Origin: Terrabacter sp. Root85
Lineage (GTDB): Bacteria; Actinomycetota; Actinomycetes; Actinomycetales; Dermatophilaceae
DNA length: 64,000 nucleotides
NCBI RefSeq assembly: GCF_001429185.1
Contig: NZ_LMIW01000008.1
Coordinates: forward strand, 248,001-312,000
Direction of reading: 5' to 3'
In this document: piece by piece, positions 36,144-45,335 of the stretch
Numbering within the stretch: position 1 is the first letter of the stretch
How the letters are laid out: every line of letters begins with the position of its first letter
Translations under genes and position numbers: made by a program
The notes under the pieces: generated by a model
What the model was told of the DNA's origin: nothing
The model's input: only the letters and a program-made list of their open reading frames with translations
Database searches by the model: none

Positions 36144-37589
36144 ATGGCAGGGACACTGGCCGAGAAGGTCTGGGACGCACACGTCGTACGTCGCGCCGAC
36201 GGGGAGCCCGACCTCCTCTACATCGACCTCCACCTCCTCCATGAGGTGACCAGCCCCCAGGCCTTCGACGGGCTGCGGCTCGCCGGCCGGCCCGTGCGCC
36301 GCCCCGACCTGACGCTCGCGACCGAGGACCACAACGTCCCCACGACGCCCGGCCCGATCACCGACCCGGTGTCGAAGATCCAGGTCGAGACCCTCCGCCG
36401 CAACTGCGAGGAGTTCGGTGTCCGCCTCTATCCGATGGGTGACGCCGACCAGGGCATCGTCCACGTCGTCGGCCCGCAGCTCGGCCTGACGCAGCCGGGC
36501 ATGACCGTCGTCTGCGGCGACAGCCACACCTCGACGCACGGCGCCTTCGGTGCGCTCGCCTTCGGCATCGGCACCTCCGAGGTCGAGCACGTGCTCGCCA
36601 CGCAGACGCTGCCCCTCAAGCCCTTCCGCACCCTTGCCGTGAACGTGCGCGGCGAGCTGCCCGACGGCGTCACCGCCAAGGACATCGTCCTGGCCGTCAT
36701 CGCCAAGATCGGCACCGGCGGTGGCCAGGGCTACGTCATCGAGTACCGCGGCGAGGCCATCGAGGCCCTGTCGATGGAGGCCCGGATGACGGTCTGCAAC
36801 ATGTCCATCGAGGCCGGCGCGCGCGCCGGCATGATCGCGCCCGACCAGACGACGTTCGACTACCTCGAGGGTCGCCCGCACGCCCCGACCGGCGCGGACT
36901 GGGACGCCGCGGTCGCGGAGTGGACCTCGCTGCGCACCGACGACGATGCCGTCTTCGACGCCGAGGTCGACCTCGACGCCGCCGAGCTGACCCCCTTCGT
37001 CACGTGGGGCACCAACCCCGGCCAGGGTCTGCCGCTCTCGGCGTCGGTGCCCGACCCCGAGGAGTTCGCCGACGAGAGCGACCGCCTCGCGGCCGCCAAC
37101 GCCCTCGCCTACATGGGCCTCGAGCCCGGCACGCCGCTGCGCGACATCAAGGTCGACACGGTCTTCGTCGGCTCGTGCACCAACGGTCGCATCGAGGACC
37201 TGCGCGCGGCGGCCGCCGTCGTCCAGGGTCACCGGGTCGCCGACGGCGTCCGCATGCTCGTCGTCCCCGGGTCGGCCAAGGTGCGCCTCCAGGCCGAGTC
37301 CGAGGGGCTCGACAAGGTCTTCACCGAGGCCGGTGCCGAGTGGCGCCTGCCCGGCTGCTCGATGTGCCTCGGCATGAACCCCGACACCCTCGCCCCCGGC
37401 GAGCGCAGCGCGTCGACGTCCAACCGCAACTTCGAGGGCCGGCAGGGCAAGGGTGGCCGCACCCACCTCGTCAGCCCGCTCGTGGCGGCGGCGACCGCCG
37501 TCCGGGGCACGCTGTCGAGCCCCTCCGACCTCGACAGTGCCAGCCGGGCGCACGGCCAGCTGGCGTCCGCGACGACCGGGGAGGCCTGA
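36144..37589 (+). CDS. leuC: 3-isopropylmalate dehydratase large subunit
   Basis: 481 residues, aconitase family. The cluster cysteines are in [13 protein letters not shown] and [11 protein letters not shown]; the [20 protein letters not shown] and [20 protein letters not shown] blocks are typical LeuC. Isomerises 2-isopropylmalate to 3-isopropylmalate together with LeuD; in actinobacteria it may also serve citraconate/methylmalate hydration in the citramalate route. Start set at the ATG after GAGGGAAG; an in-frame ATG 19 codons upstream is less likely. Confidence 0.95.
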   Translation: MAGTLAEKVWDAHVVRRADGEPDLLYIDLHLLHEVTSPQAFDGLRLAGRPVRRPDLTLATEDHNVPTTPGPITDPVSKIQVETLRRNCEEFGVRLYPMGDADQGIVHVVGPQLGLTQPGMTVVCGDSHTSTHGAFGALAFGIGTSEVEHVLATQTLPLKPFRTLAVNVRGELPDGVTAKDIVLAVIAKIGTGGGQGYVIEYRGEAIEALSMEARMTVCNMSIEAGARAGMIAPDQTTFDYLEGRPHAPTGADWDAAVAEWTSLRTDDDAVFDAEVDLDAAELTPFVTWGTNPGQGLPLSASVPDPEEFADESDRLAAANALAYMGLEPGTPLRDIKVDTVFVGSCTNGRIEDLRAAAAVVQGHRVADGVRMLVVPGSAKVRLQAESEGLDKVFTEAGAEWRLPGCSMCLGMNPDTLAPGERSASTSNRNFEGRQGKGGRTHLVSPLVAAATAVRGTLSSPSDLDSASRAHGQLASATTGEA

Positions 37590-37592
37590 GCC

Positions 37593-38186
37593 ATGGATGC
37601 GTTCACGACCCACACGGGTATCGGAGTCCCGCTGCGCCGCAGCAACGTCGACACCGACCAGATCATCCCGGCCGAGTACCTCAAGCGCGTGACGCGCACC
37701 GGCTTCGAGGACGGCCTCTTCGCCGCCTGGCGCAAGGACGAGTCGTTCGTCCTCAACAACCCGGTGTATGCCAACGGCTCGGTCCTCGTGGCCGGCCCCG
37801 ACTTCGGCACGGGGTCGAGTCGCGAGCACGCCGTCTGGGCGCTGATGAACTGGGGTTTCCGGGTCGTCATCAGCTCCCGCTTCGCCGACATCTTCCGCGG
37901 GAACAGCGGCAAGCAGGGCCTGCTCACGGCGATCGTGTCCCAGGACGACGTCGAGCTGATCTGGAAGTACCTCGAGAACAACCCCGGTGCCGAGATCTCG
38001 GTCGACCTCGTGGGTCGCGCGGTCCACGCCGGGGAGATCGTCGCACCCTTCGAGATCGACGACTACACGCGCTGGCGCCTCCTCGAGGGCCTCGACGACA
38101 TCGGGCTGACCCTGCGACACGAGGATTTCGTCGCAGATTTCGAGTCGCACCGGGCGAGCCACAAGCCGGTGACGACTCCCGGCTGA
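37593..38186 (+). CDS. leuD: 3-isopropylmalate dehydratase small subunit
   Basis: 197 residues, swivelling domain of the aconitase family. Has the [15 protein letters not shown] start block, [14 protein letters not shown] and the C-terminal [22 protein letters not shown]. Three bases after leuC; forms the heterodimer with LeuC. Confidence 0.95.
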   Translation: MDAFTTHTGIGVPLRRSNVDTDQIIPAEYLKRVTRTGFEDGLFAAWRKDESFVLNNPVYANGSVLVAGPDFGTGSSREHAVWALMNWGFRVVISSRFADIFRGNSGKQGLLTAIVSQDDVELIWKYLENNPGAEISVDLVGRAVHAGEIVAPFEIDDYTRWRLLEGLDDIGLTLRHEDFVADFESHRASHKPVTTPG

Positions 38187-38224
38187 CGGCACCTTCCTGC
38201 GGCGCCCAGATTGTGCCTGAGAGT

Positions 38225-38266
38225 GAACGGATCCCCTTGTCAGACAGGGGGATCCGTTCTCGTTTC
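38225..38266 (+). terminator. leuCD terminator
   Basis: GAACGGATCCCCTTG pairs with CAGGGGGATCCGTTC (15 bp, one G-U) around TCAGA, followed by a short T-rich tail TCGTTT. Confidence 0.85.
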
Positions 38267-38472
38267 AGGGCGAATCGGACACGGCTCAGACGTCCCCGTG
38301 CCGTCCGAGAAGCCGCTCAGAACCCGTCAAACTCCTTGCGACACAACGAAAAACCCACCGACCGGTGATGGACGTGCCTGCCGTGGCGGCCTAACGTCAG
38401 GAGGTAGCCGGACCGGTTCCGGACGCACATCGTCGGGTCGCCTGACACCGACAGTCCTCTGGAGGGGAAGAC

Positions 38473-39243
38473 GTGAACAAGGCAGAACTGATCGACGCGC
38501 TCGAGGTCAAGCTCGGCAGCAAGAAGGTCGCATCCGACGCGCTGGAGGCGTTCCTCGACGTCGTCATCCGCGAGGTCGCCAAGGGTGGCAAGGTCGGCAT
38601 CACCGGCTTCGGCACCTTCGAGCGGGCCGACCGGGCCGCACGCACCGGCCGCAACCCCAAGACGGGGGCGACCGTGAGGATCAAGAAGACCCGCGTCCCC
38701 AAGTTCCGTTCGGGCACGAACTTCAAGGAGGTCGTGTCGGGCGCCAAGAAGCTCTCCAAGACCGAGTCGGCCGCCTCGCGCGCCTCCGCCGGCACCTCGG
38801 TGGCCGCGGCCCCGGCCACGCGGACGACGGCGAAGAAGACCGCCACCAAGGCCGCCCCGGCCAAGGCCGCGGCAAAGAAGACGACGACGAAGGCCGCTGC
38901 GACGAAGGCTGCGCCGGCCAAGCGCGCCACGGCGACCAAGGCCGCCCCGGCGAAGGCCGCGGCGAAGAAGACGACGACGAAGGCCGCTGCGACGAAGGCT
39001 GCGCCGGCCAAGCGCGCCACGGCGACCAAGGCCGCCCCGGCCAGGGCGGCGGCGAAGAAGACGACGACGAAGGCCGCTGCGACGAAGGCTGCGCCGGCCA
39101 AGCGCGCCACGGCGACCAAGGCCGCCCCGGTCAGGGCGGCGGCGAAGAAGACGACCACGAAGGCCGCTGCCACGAAGACCACGGCGGCCAAGAAGACGAC
39201 GACGGCGCGCAAGGCGACGGCCAGGAAGACCGCCTCGAGGTGA
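38473..39243 (+). CDS. hup: HU-family nucleoid protein with long Lys/Ala-rich tail
   Basis: 256 residues. The first 92 are a standard HU fold (NKAELIDALEVKLGSKKVAS, GFGTFERADRAARTGRNPKT, RVPKFRSGTNFKE). The remaining 160 are a Lys-Ala-Thr-Pro tail built of an imperfect 30-residue repeat encoded by 90-bp DNA repeats. This two-part form matches actinobacterial HupB/Hlp/HupS proteins whose histone H1-like tail strengthens DNA compaction. GGAGGGG before the GTG start. Single gene with its own promoter between strong flanking signals. Confidence 0.93.
   Translation: MNKAELIDALEVKLGSKKVASDALEAFLDVVIREVAKGGKVGITGFGTFERADRAARTGRNPKTGATVRIKKTRVPKFRSGTNFKEVVSGAKKLSKTESAASRASAGTSVAAAPATRTTAKKTATKAAPAKAAAKKTTTKAAATKAAPAKRATATKAAPAKAAAKKTTTKAAATKAAPAKRATATKAAPARAAAKKTTTKAAATKAAPAKRATATKAAPVRAAAKKTTTKAAATKTTAAKKTTTARKATARKTASR
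38848..39174 (+). repeat. 90-bp tandem repeats in the HU tail
   Basis: Three full and one partial unit starting at 38848, 38938, 39028 and 39118; units 1-3 differ at only a few bases. Each encodes the same 30-residue AAPAKAAAKK-type segment. Such arrays allow length change by slippage or recombination. Confidence 0.9.
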
Positions 39244-39319
39244 TGCCACGCGGCGCCCGGCACGGGCGTCGCCGGACGTGACGTGGGCCCGACCGGCGAC
39301 GGTCGGGCCCACGCGTGCG

Positions 39320-40189
39320 TCAGCGGATGGGCTGGCCCGGCCCGACGCCCACGATGTGCAGCGCGATGACGAGGTCGTCGACGACCTCGACCGTGAGGCG
39401 CTGGCCGAGGCGCAGCAGGCGCAGGCCGCTCGCCTCGAACGCCGGTGCCTCGAAGCGCAGCTCGACGCCGTCGTCGCGCAGCACGCTCCCGGTGTGGGTC
39501 TCGGGGTCGAAGCGGTGGACGGTGGCCTGCATGCTCCTGATCCAACCAGATGCCCGGTGCTCGAGGACGGTGCGTGTCGCGGGGCCGAGCCCGAGCCGGC
39601 GCGCCCGCGCGAGGCTCCGTGCGTCGTCGACGTCGGTGCGCAATCGGGGGAGCGGCAGGTCCAGGCGCACCGCCCCGTCGGCCTCGTGACGCGCGGCGCT
39701 GTCGGTGCCGAACCGCGGCGTGAAGCCGCGGCCGCAGCGCAGGACCGTGCCCGTGCCGTCGGCGTCGGGCACGAACGACTCCTCGACGGACGCAGCGGCC
39801 TCGAGAGCCGACCGCAGCGAGGCGGCGTCGAGCGAGGGCACGTCACCGAGCAGGGCGGCCACGCGGGCGCCCGGCCCGGCGTGCCGCATACCGGCGGAGA
39901 CGGCCTCGTTGAGCCCGGTGCCCGGGTCGGCCACGACGTGCACCCCACGCGTACGCCACCTGGCCGCCAGGCCCGCGTCGCTCGTCACGAGCACGAGGTG
40001 GTCCGGCCCGACGGCCGCGGCGGCCGCGGCGAGCGTGTCGGTCGCGATCGCGGCACTGAGCTCGGTGCGGTCCGAGCCGACGGCGCGGGCGAGGCGCGAC
40101 TTGCCGTGGCTCGTGTCCTTGACGGGGACGACGACGTGCCAGCCGGCGGACGGCTCTGCCGGGGGGTGCGCGTGCGAGGAGGTCGTCAT
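39320..40189 (-). CDS. fbiD: FbiD/CofC phosphoenolpyruvate guanylyltransferase fused to a C-terminal cold-shock-like small domain
   Basis: 289 residues. The first 215 are the FbiD/CofC nucleotidyltransferase: WHVVVPVKDTSHGKSRLA, LVLVTSDAGLA, VADPGTGLNEAVSAG, LLGDVPSLDAASL and FTPRFGTDSAARH. It activates phosphoenolpyruvate (or phospholactate) with GTP for the side chain of coenzyme F420. The last 70 residues, from an internal Met in WIRSMQATVHRFDPETHTG, look like the small cold-shock/OB-like protein that is usually free-standing in actinobacteria (LRLLRLGQRLTVEV). Both parts lie in one frame with no stop between. Fits with fgd in the same window. An internal restart at the Met cannot be excluded. 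Confidence 0.85.
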   Translation of the reverse strand: MTTSSHAHPPAEPSAGWHVVVPVKDTSHGKSRLARAVGSDRTELSAAIATDTLAAAAAAVGPDHLVLVTSDAGLAARWRTRGVHVVADPGTGLNEAVSAGMRHAGPGARVAALLGDVPSLDAASLRSALEAAASVEESFVPDADGTGTVLRCGRGFTPRFGTDSAARHEADGAVRLDLPLPRLRTDVDDARSLARARRLGLGPATRTVLEHRASGWIRSMQATVHRFDPETHTGSVLRDDGVELRFEAPAFEASGLRLLRLGQRLTVEVVDDLVIALHIVGVGPGQPIR

Positions 40190-40303
40190 GCTGGCGATAT
40201 CGTCCCACTCGCCGCCCTGCTGCTCGACACCGCGCCGTGAGGTGGACAAGATGAAGCCCAGCCACGTCGACCGGCGTGCGCACGACGAGGAGGACGTGAC
40301 ACC

Positions 40304-41104
40304 GTGACTGCCGGCGCACCCAAGAGGCGGTTGCCGTGGGCCTACCGGCTCGTGGCCCTCCTGCTCCGGCCGCTGCTGATGCGGGTCACCAAGCGCGACT
40401 GGCGCGGGCTCGAGAACATCCCGGTCGAGGGCGGCTTCGTCGTCTCGACGAACCACATCTCCTACGCCGACCCGCTCGTCTTCGCGCACTTCATGTTCGA
40501 CAGCGGGCGCGAGGCCTACTTCCTCGGCAAGGACAGCCTCTTCGCGATCCCGTTCGTCGGCTGGCTCCTCAAGAAGTGCGGACAGATCCCCGTCTACCGC
40601 AACTCCGCCGCAGCGACCGACTCCTACCGGGCCGCGGTCGAGGGCGTGCGCGCCGGCAAGGCGCTCGGGATCTTCCCCGAGGGCACCATCACGCGCGACC
40701 CCGACCTGTGGCCGATGCGGGGCAAGACGGGCGCCGCCAGGGTCGCCCTCGAGACGCGCTGTCCCCTGATCCCGGTGGCGCAGTGGGGTGCTCAGGAGAT
40801 CCTGTCCCCCTACGGCCACAAGCCCTCGCTCTTCCCGCGCAAGACGATGATGATGTACGCCGGTCCGCCGGTCGACCTGACCGACCTCTACGACCGCCCG
40901 ATCGACACCAAGGTGCTGCGCGAGGCCACCGACCGGCTCATGGACCGCATCACCGGGCTGCTCGAGGTGCTCCGGGACGAGAAGCGTCCGACCGAGCGCT
41001 TCGACCCGCGCAGCCACGGCGTCCCCGAGATCGGTGACCCCCTCAAGCATCACGAGATCGGGCGCGCCAAGCGTCACCGCGGTCGGGACGGGAGTCCGTC
41101 GTGA
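40304..41104 (+). CDS. plsC: 1-acyl-sn-glycerol-3-phosphate acyltransferase
   Basis: 266 residues with the PlsC catalytic HX4D in STNHISYADPLV (about residue 48), the FLGKDSLF block and glycerol-phosphate motif GIFPEGTIT. Acylates lysophosphatidate at the membrane during phospholipid synthesis. GTG start after GAGGAGGA. Overlaps gpsA by 4 bp, making a phospholipid-precursor pair. Confidence 0.92.
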   Translation: MTAGAPKRRLPWAYRLVALLLRPLLMRVTKRDWRGLENIPVEGGFVVSTNHISYADPLVFAHFMFDSGREAYFLGKDSLFAIPFVGWLLKKCGQIPVYRNSAAATDSYRAAVEGVRAGKALGIFPEGTITRDPDLWPMRGKTGAARVALETRCPLIPVAQWGAQEILSPYGHKPSLFPRKTMMMYAGPPVDLTDLYDRPIDTKVLREATDRLMDRITGLLEVLRDEKRPTERFDPRSHGVPEIGDPLKHHEIGRAKRHRGRDGSPS

Positions 41105-42102
41105 CGGCTCGCGTCGCCGTCATGGGCAGTGGCAACTGGGGCACGGCCTTCGGGATGATCCTGGCCGACGCCGGGTGCGACGTGACGATGTGGGCCCGTC
41201 GACCAGAGGTCGCCGACGCGATCAACGCCGGGCGCAACGACGCCTACCTGCCCGAGCTCGAGCTGCCGTCGGCCGTCCGCGCCACCGTCGACCCGGCCGA
41301 GGCCCTCCACCGGGCCGACGTCGTCGTGCTCGCCGTGCCCTCGCAGACGTTGCGCGACAACCTGACCCGCTGGGGCGCCTCGATCCCCACCGACGCCCCG
41401 GTCGTGTCGCTCATGAAGGGCGTCGAGCTCGGCACGACGATGCGGATGAGCGAGGTCATCGCCGAGGCCGCCGACATCGCGACCAACCGCATCGTCGTCG
41501 TGTCCGGCCCCAACCTCGCGCCCGAGATCGCCCGTCGCCAGCCGGCCGCGGGCGTCGTCGCGTGCCGTGACATGGCGACCGCCGAGCGCGTCGCCAGCGC
41601 CTGCGCGACCCCGTGGTTCCGGCCCTACACCGACACCGACGTCATCGGCGCCGAGGTGTGCGGGGCCACGAAGAACGTCGTCGCGCTCGCGTCCGGCATG
41701 GCCGAGGGGATGGGGTTCGGCGACAACACGAAGGCCACGATCATCACCCGTGGTCTCGCGGAGACGACGCGCCTGGGCCTGGCTCTCGGCGCGCACCCGC
41801 AGACCTTCATGGGCCTCGCCGGCGTCGGAGACCTCATCGCGACGTGCATGTCGCCGCTCTCGCGCAACCACAGCTTCGGCGTGCGGCTCGGGCGTGGCCG
41901 CACCGTCGAGGAGGCGACCGCCGAGCTGCGCACGACGACGGAGGGCGTCAAGTCGTGCGAGTCGATCCTCACGCTCGCCGGGCAGCACGACGTCGACATG
42001 CCGATCTGCGAGCAGGTCGTCGCCGTCATCCGTGACGGTCACTCGGCGAGCGAGGTCGGCCCGCGCCTCATGTCACGTGACCTCAAGGCCGAGAAGCACT
42101 GA
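41101..42102 (+). CDS. gpsA: NAD(P)-dependent glycerol-3-phosphate dehydrogenase
   Basis: 333 residues: Rossmann GSGNWGTAFGMILADAG, the catalytic Lys in EVCGATKNVVALASGM, and the C-terminal substrate-site RNHSFGVRLGRG. Reduces dihydroxyacetone phosphate to sn-glycerol 3-phosphate, substrate for the acyltransferases. GTG start overlapping the plsC stop. Confidence 0.95.
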   Translation: MTARVAVMGSGNWGTAFGMILADAGCDVTMWARRPEVADAINAGRNDAYLPELELPSAVRATVDPAEALHRADVVVLAVPSQTLRDNLTRWGASIPTDAPVVSLMKGVELGTTMRMSEVIAEAADIATNRIVVVSGPNLAPEIARRQPAAGVVACRDMATAERVASACATPWFRPYTDTDVIGAEVCGATKNVVALASGMAEGMGFGDNTKATIITRGLAETTRLGLALGAHPQTFMGLAGVGDLIATCMSPLSRNHSFGVRLGRGRTVEEATAELRTTTEGVKSCESILTLAGQHDVDMPICEQVVAVIRDGHSASEVGPRLMSRDLKAEKH

Positions 42103-42129
42103 GGGCGTATGCCGCCCGCCCGGCTCGCG

Positions 42130-43215
42130 TCAGGCGTGGTCGAGCGCCTGGGCGAGGTCGGCCCACAGGTCGTCGACGTGCTCGATGCCGACCGACAGCC
42201 GGACGAGGTTGACCGGCACCTGCTCGGACTCCGAGGGGTGACGCCGGCGGCGCTCGAGCTGTGACTCGACGCCGCCGAGGCTCGTCGCGTGCAGCCAGAG
42301 ACGCGTCGAGGCGCAGACCCGCTCGGCGGCGTCCGCGTCACCGGCCACGTCGATCGAGACCATGGCGCCCGAGCCGGGGTAGCGCACGCGCTCCACGGCC
42401 GGATGGCCCTCGAGGCGGCGGGCCAGCTCGGCCGCGCTGGCGCTGGCCCGCTCGAACCGCACCGACAGCGTTCGCAGTCCGCGCAGCGCGAGGAAGACCT
42501 CCATCGGTCCGGCGATCGCCCCGTGCAGGGTGCGGTGGCGACGCAGCCGATCGCCGATCGCGCGCCCGCGCTCGGTGTCGGCGACGACGGTCGCGCCGAG
42601 CACGACGTCGCTGTGACCCGAGAGGTACTTGGTGACGGAGTGCACGACGACGTCGGCGCCGAGGGAGAGGGGCCGGCACAGCAGCGGGGTCGAGAGGGTG
42701 TTGTCGACGACGCTCGTCACGCCGAGCTCGCGTGACCGGGCGAGGACGACGTCGAGCTCGGTGACGTCCATGAGCGGGTTCGTCGGCGACTCGAGCCAGA
42801 GCAGGTCGGCCGACTCGAGGGCGGCGACGAAGCCGCCCGTGTCGGTGGCGTGCACGCGGACGACCGTGCCGCCGGCCTTCTCGTGGGCCACGAGCAGGTC
42901 GCCGGTGCCGTTGTACGTCGTGTCGGGGGCGACGACCGTGCCGCCGGCCGGGACGAGCGCGAGTGCCGCCGAGATGGCTCCCATGCCCGACGCGTGCACG
43001 AGCGCGTGACCGCCCTCGAGGCCGCCGAGCGCCTCCTCGAACGCGTTCCACGTCGGGTTGCCCGAGCGGGCGTAGTTGACGGGCCCGTCCGCGGCATACG
43101 TCGACGTCAGCTCGACGGCGACGTTCGCGGGCGAGCCGGGGGAGCGCTCGGGGCGTCCCGACGCCACGAGGAAGGTGTCGACGTGCAGGTGCTGCGAATC
43201 CGCTTCGGTGCCCAC
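42130..43215 (-). CDS. cystathionine gamma-synthase/gamma-lyase-family PLP enzyme
   Basis: 361 residues of the Cys/Met metabolism PLP family. VNYARSGNPTWNAFEEALGG, the glycine-rich ASGMGAISAALA, the Asp-containing VVDNTLSTPLLCRP and PLP-lysine HSVTKYLSGHSDV are intact. Family members catalyse gamma-replacement (synthase) or gamma-elimination (lyase); motifs alone do not separate them. The GTG start has GAGGG unusually close. Divergent from ddl by 49 bp. Confidence 0.87.
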   Translation of the reverse strand: MGTEADSQHLHVDTFLVASGRPERSPGSPANVAVELTSTYAADGPVNYARSGNPTWNAFEEALGGLEGGHALVHASGMGAISAALALVPAGGTVVAPDTTYNGTGDLLVAHEKAGGTVVRVHATDTGGFVAALESADLLWLESPTNPLMDVTELDVVLARSRELGVTSVVDNTLSTPLLCRPLSLGADVVVHSVTKYLSGHSDVVLGATVVADTERGRAIGDRLRRHRTLHGAIAGPMEVFLALRGLRTLSVRFERASASAAELARRLEGHPAVERVRYPGSGAMVSIDVAGDADAAERVCASTRLWLHATSLGGVESQLERRRRHPSESEQVPVNLVRLSVGIEHVDDLWADLAQALDHA

Positions 43216-43264
43216 GCCCTCAGGGTACGAGGGGCCCCCACGGTCTTCGATAGAGTCTCGTCTG

Positions 43265-44401
43265 ATGACCACGGACCAGCCCCAGCCCGACCTGCCGAGC
43301 CGCCCCCGCGTCGCCATCGTCTTCGGAGGGCGCTCCTCGGAGCACGCAGTCTCCTGCGCCACCGCTGCCGGGGTACTGCGCGCCATCGACCGCAGCAAGT
43401 ACGACATCATCCCGATCGGCATCTCCCGCGACGGGCAGTGGGTCCTCGCGGCCGACGAGCCGAGCCGCTTCGAGCTGACGGCCGGGCGCACACCCGAGGT
43501 CGAGCCGAGCGCCGCCCACGTGGTGCTGCCGCTCTCGACGCGCGAGAGCTCGCTCACCTCGCTCGAGGCCGGCCGGCCGCCGCAGGAGCTCGGTCAGGTC
43601 GACGTCGTCTTCCCCCTGCTGCACGGGCCGTTCGGCGAGGACGGCACGCTCCAGGGCTTCCTCGAGCTCTCCGACGTCCGCTACGTCGGCTCCGGCGTCT
43701 TCGCCTCCGCCGCGGGCATGGACAAGCACTACATGAAGGTCGTCTTCGCCGGCCACGGGCTGCCCGTCGGGCCGTATGCCGTCATCACCGACCGCGCGTG
43801 GCGCACCGACCCGGCCGCCGCCATGGACGCCTGCGCCGGTCTCGCCTACCCGCTCTTCGTCAAGCCCGCCCGGGCCGGCTCGTCGATGGGGATCACCCGG
43901 GTCGACGACCCCGCCGAGCTCCAGGCCGCCATCGAGGTGGCCCGCGAGCACGACCCCAAGGTCCTCGTCGAGGCCGGGATCGCGGGCCGTGAGATCGAGT
44001 GCGCCGTGCTCGAGGGCCACGGCACGTCCGGGCCGCGCACGTCCGAGGTGGGCGAGGTCGCGGTCCACGACAACCACGGCTTCTACGACTTCGAGGCGAA
44101 GTACCTCGCCGAGGCCGACGTCGACCTCACCTGTCCCGCCGACGTGCCCGAGGAGATCTCCAAGGAGGTCCGACGGCTCGCCGCCGAGGCGTTCGAGTCG
44201 CTCGGCTGCGAGGGGCTCGCGCGCGTCGACTGCTTCTACACCGACGACGGCCGGGTGCTCATCAACGAGATCAACACGATGCCGGGCTTCACGCCGCACT
44301 CGATGTACCCGCGGATGTGGGCGGCCTCGGGCGTCGCCTACCCCGACCTCATCGACGAGCTGATCTCGCTCGCCCTCGAGCGGCGCACCGGCCTGCGCTG
44401 A
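43265..44401 (+). CDS. ddl: D-alanine--D-alanine ligase
   Basis: 378 residues: N-terminal VFGGRSSEHAVSCATA, ATP-grasp Lys in FVKPARAGSSMGITRV, the metal-binding VLINEINTMPGFTPHSMYP, and FGEDGTLQGFLE. Makes the D-Ala-D-Ala dipeptide for peptidoglycan in the cytosol. TAGAGT eight bases before the ATG suggests a very short or absent 5' leader. Confidence 0.95.
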   Translation: MTTDQPQPDLPSRPRVAIVFGGRSSEHAVSCATAAGVLRAIDRSKYDIIPIGISRDGQWVLAADEPSRFELTAGRTPEVEPSAAHVVLPLSTRESSLTSLEAGRPPQELGQVDVVFPLLHGPFGEDGTLQGFLELSDVRYVGSGVFASAAGMDKHYMKVVFAGHGLPVGPYAVITDRAWRTDPAAAMDACAGLAYPLFVKPARAGSSMGITRVDDPAELQAAIEVAREHDPKVLVEAGIAGREIECAVLEGHGTSGPRTSEVGEVAVHDNHGFYDFEAKYLAEADVDLTCPADVPEEISKEVRRLAAEAFESLGCEGLARVDCFYTDDGRVLINEINTMPGFTPHSMYPRMWAASGVAYPDLIDELISLALERRTGLR

Positions 44402-44458
44402 ACCGGGCCGACCGGGCACGTTCCGGGGACTGCCGGGTCGGCCACACGGCATACGCCC

Positions 44459-44905
44459 TCAGGAGCAGTGGCGACCGGTGGCCGGGAGGGACTTCGCGAC
44501 GTCGGTGAAGGCCGGCAGCAGCAGCGGCACCGCGCCGTAGGCACCGGGGGCCAGCACCTCGATGGCCGGGTCGCGGCCGTAGGTCGTCGCCACCGACCCG
44601 TCGCTGAGGGGGCGCACCACCCAGTCGACGCCGTCGACGGTCACGCAGTCGTCGGTGGTCGGGCCGAGGGGGTCGAGCCCGCAGCGGGCGATGAGCGCCG
44701 GGTCGCCCCACGCCGCGACCGACCCGTCGTCGGGCTGCGTCGTCACCCTCGTGTGGCCGCTGACGTCACCGGGCCACCGGGCCGAGGCGCAGACCGGCGC
44801 CGACGCCTGGGGCGCGAGCGCCACCTCGGGGGCGCGGCTGCACGCGGACAGCACGACGGCGACGCCGATGAGCGCCGCCGTCGTGAGGTACGGGCGTCCG
44901 GTCAG
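44459..44905 (-). CDS. DUF3515 lipoprotein with probable CTG start
   Basis: About 148 residues. The mature part (WGDPALIARCGLDPLGPTTD, DGVDWVVRPLSDGS, VLAPGAYGAVPLLLPAF) matches DUF3515, usually found beside ddl and thiL. A full lipoprotein signal (Arg, then ALIGVAVVLSAC) is open in frame, but no ATG, GTG or TTG precedes it; a CTG at 44905 with TGAGG upstream is the only sensible start. The next candidate, GTG at 44854, would cut away nearly the whole signal peptide. Function unknown, located at the outer face of the membrane. Confidence 0.72.
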   Translation of the reverse strand: MTGRPYLTTAALIGVAVVLSACSRAPEVALAPQASAPVCASARWPGDVSGHTRVTTQPDDGSVAAWGDPALIARCGLDPLGPTTDDCVTVDGVDWVVRPLSDGSVATTYGRDPAIEVLAPGAYGAVPLLLPAFTDVAKSLPATGRHCS

Positions 44906-44915
44906 GGGGCTGGCC

Positions 44916-45149
44916 TCAGACGTGGACGACCGTGCAGGTCAGGGTCCGGGTGATGCCGGGGACGTCCTGGAGCTTGGCGATGACGAGACGGCCGAGGTCG
45001 TCGACGTTGGAGGCCTCGACGCGGGCGATGACGTCGTAGGGACCCGTGACGTCCTCGGCGAGAGTCACGCCCGAGATGCCCGCGATCGCCTCCGCCACGC
45101 TCGCGGCCTTGCCGACTTCGGTCTGGATCAGGATGTAGGCCTGGACCAC
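44916..45149 (-). CDS. stand-alone Lrp/AsnC ligand-binding (RAM) domain protein
   Basis: 77 residues: AYILIQTEVGKAASVAEAI, GPYDVIARVEASNVDDLGRL and GITRTLTCTVVHV are the alpha-beta sandwich of the AsnC C-terminal domain. There is no helix-turn-helix part, so it cannot bind DNA by itself. Such single-domain proteins occur widely in actinobacteria next to thiL/DUF3515. It may bind an amino acid and modulate partners. Immediately upstream of, and probably cotranscribed with, the DUF3515 gene. Confidence 0.88.
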   Translation of the reverse strand: MVQAYILIQTEVGKAASVAEAIAGISGVTLAEDVTGPYDVIARVEASNVDDLGRLVIAKLQDVPGITRTLTCTVVHV

Positions 45150-45335
45150 GTGTCACCTCACTGTGTGTCGATCGTTGGACGGTCGTGCACGGGCGCGATG
45201 CACTGGCCCGACCGCTCGGAACGGCAGGTCCCAGTGTGACTGCGACCGTGCCCTGACGCTACCTTGCCATGGGGCCTCACGTCCCATGGAAACCGGGGGC
45301 CTGAGACGGCCGTCCACCGAAAGGGTGTGTGATCC

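Noticed and set aside
38848-39174. CRISPR-like array
   Set aside because: The 90-bp periodicity is continuous coding repeat in the HU tail, without spacer-repeat alternation.
45150-45335. TPP riboswitch in front of thiL
   Set aside because: Neither the CTGAGA nor the ACC-GAAC core of a TPP aptamer is arranged correctly; only a short palindrome is present.
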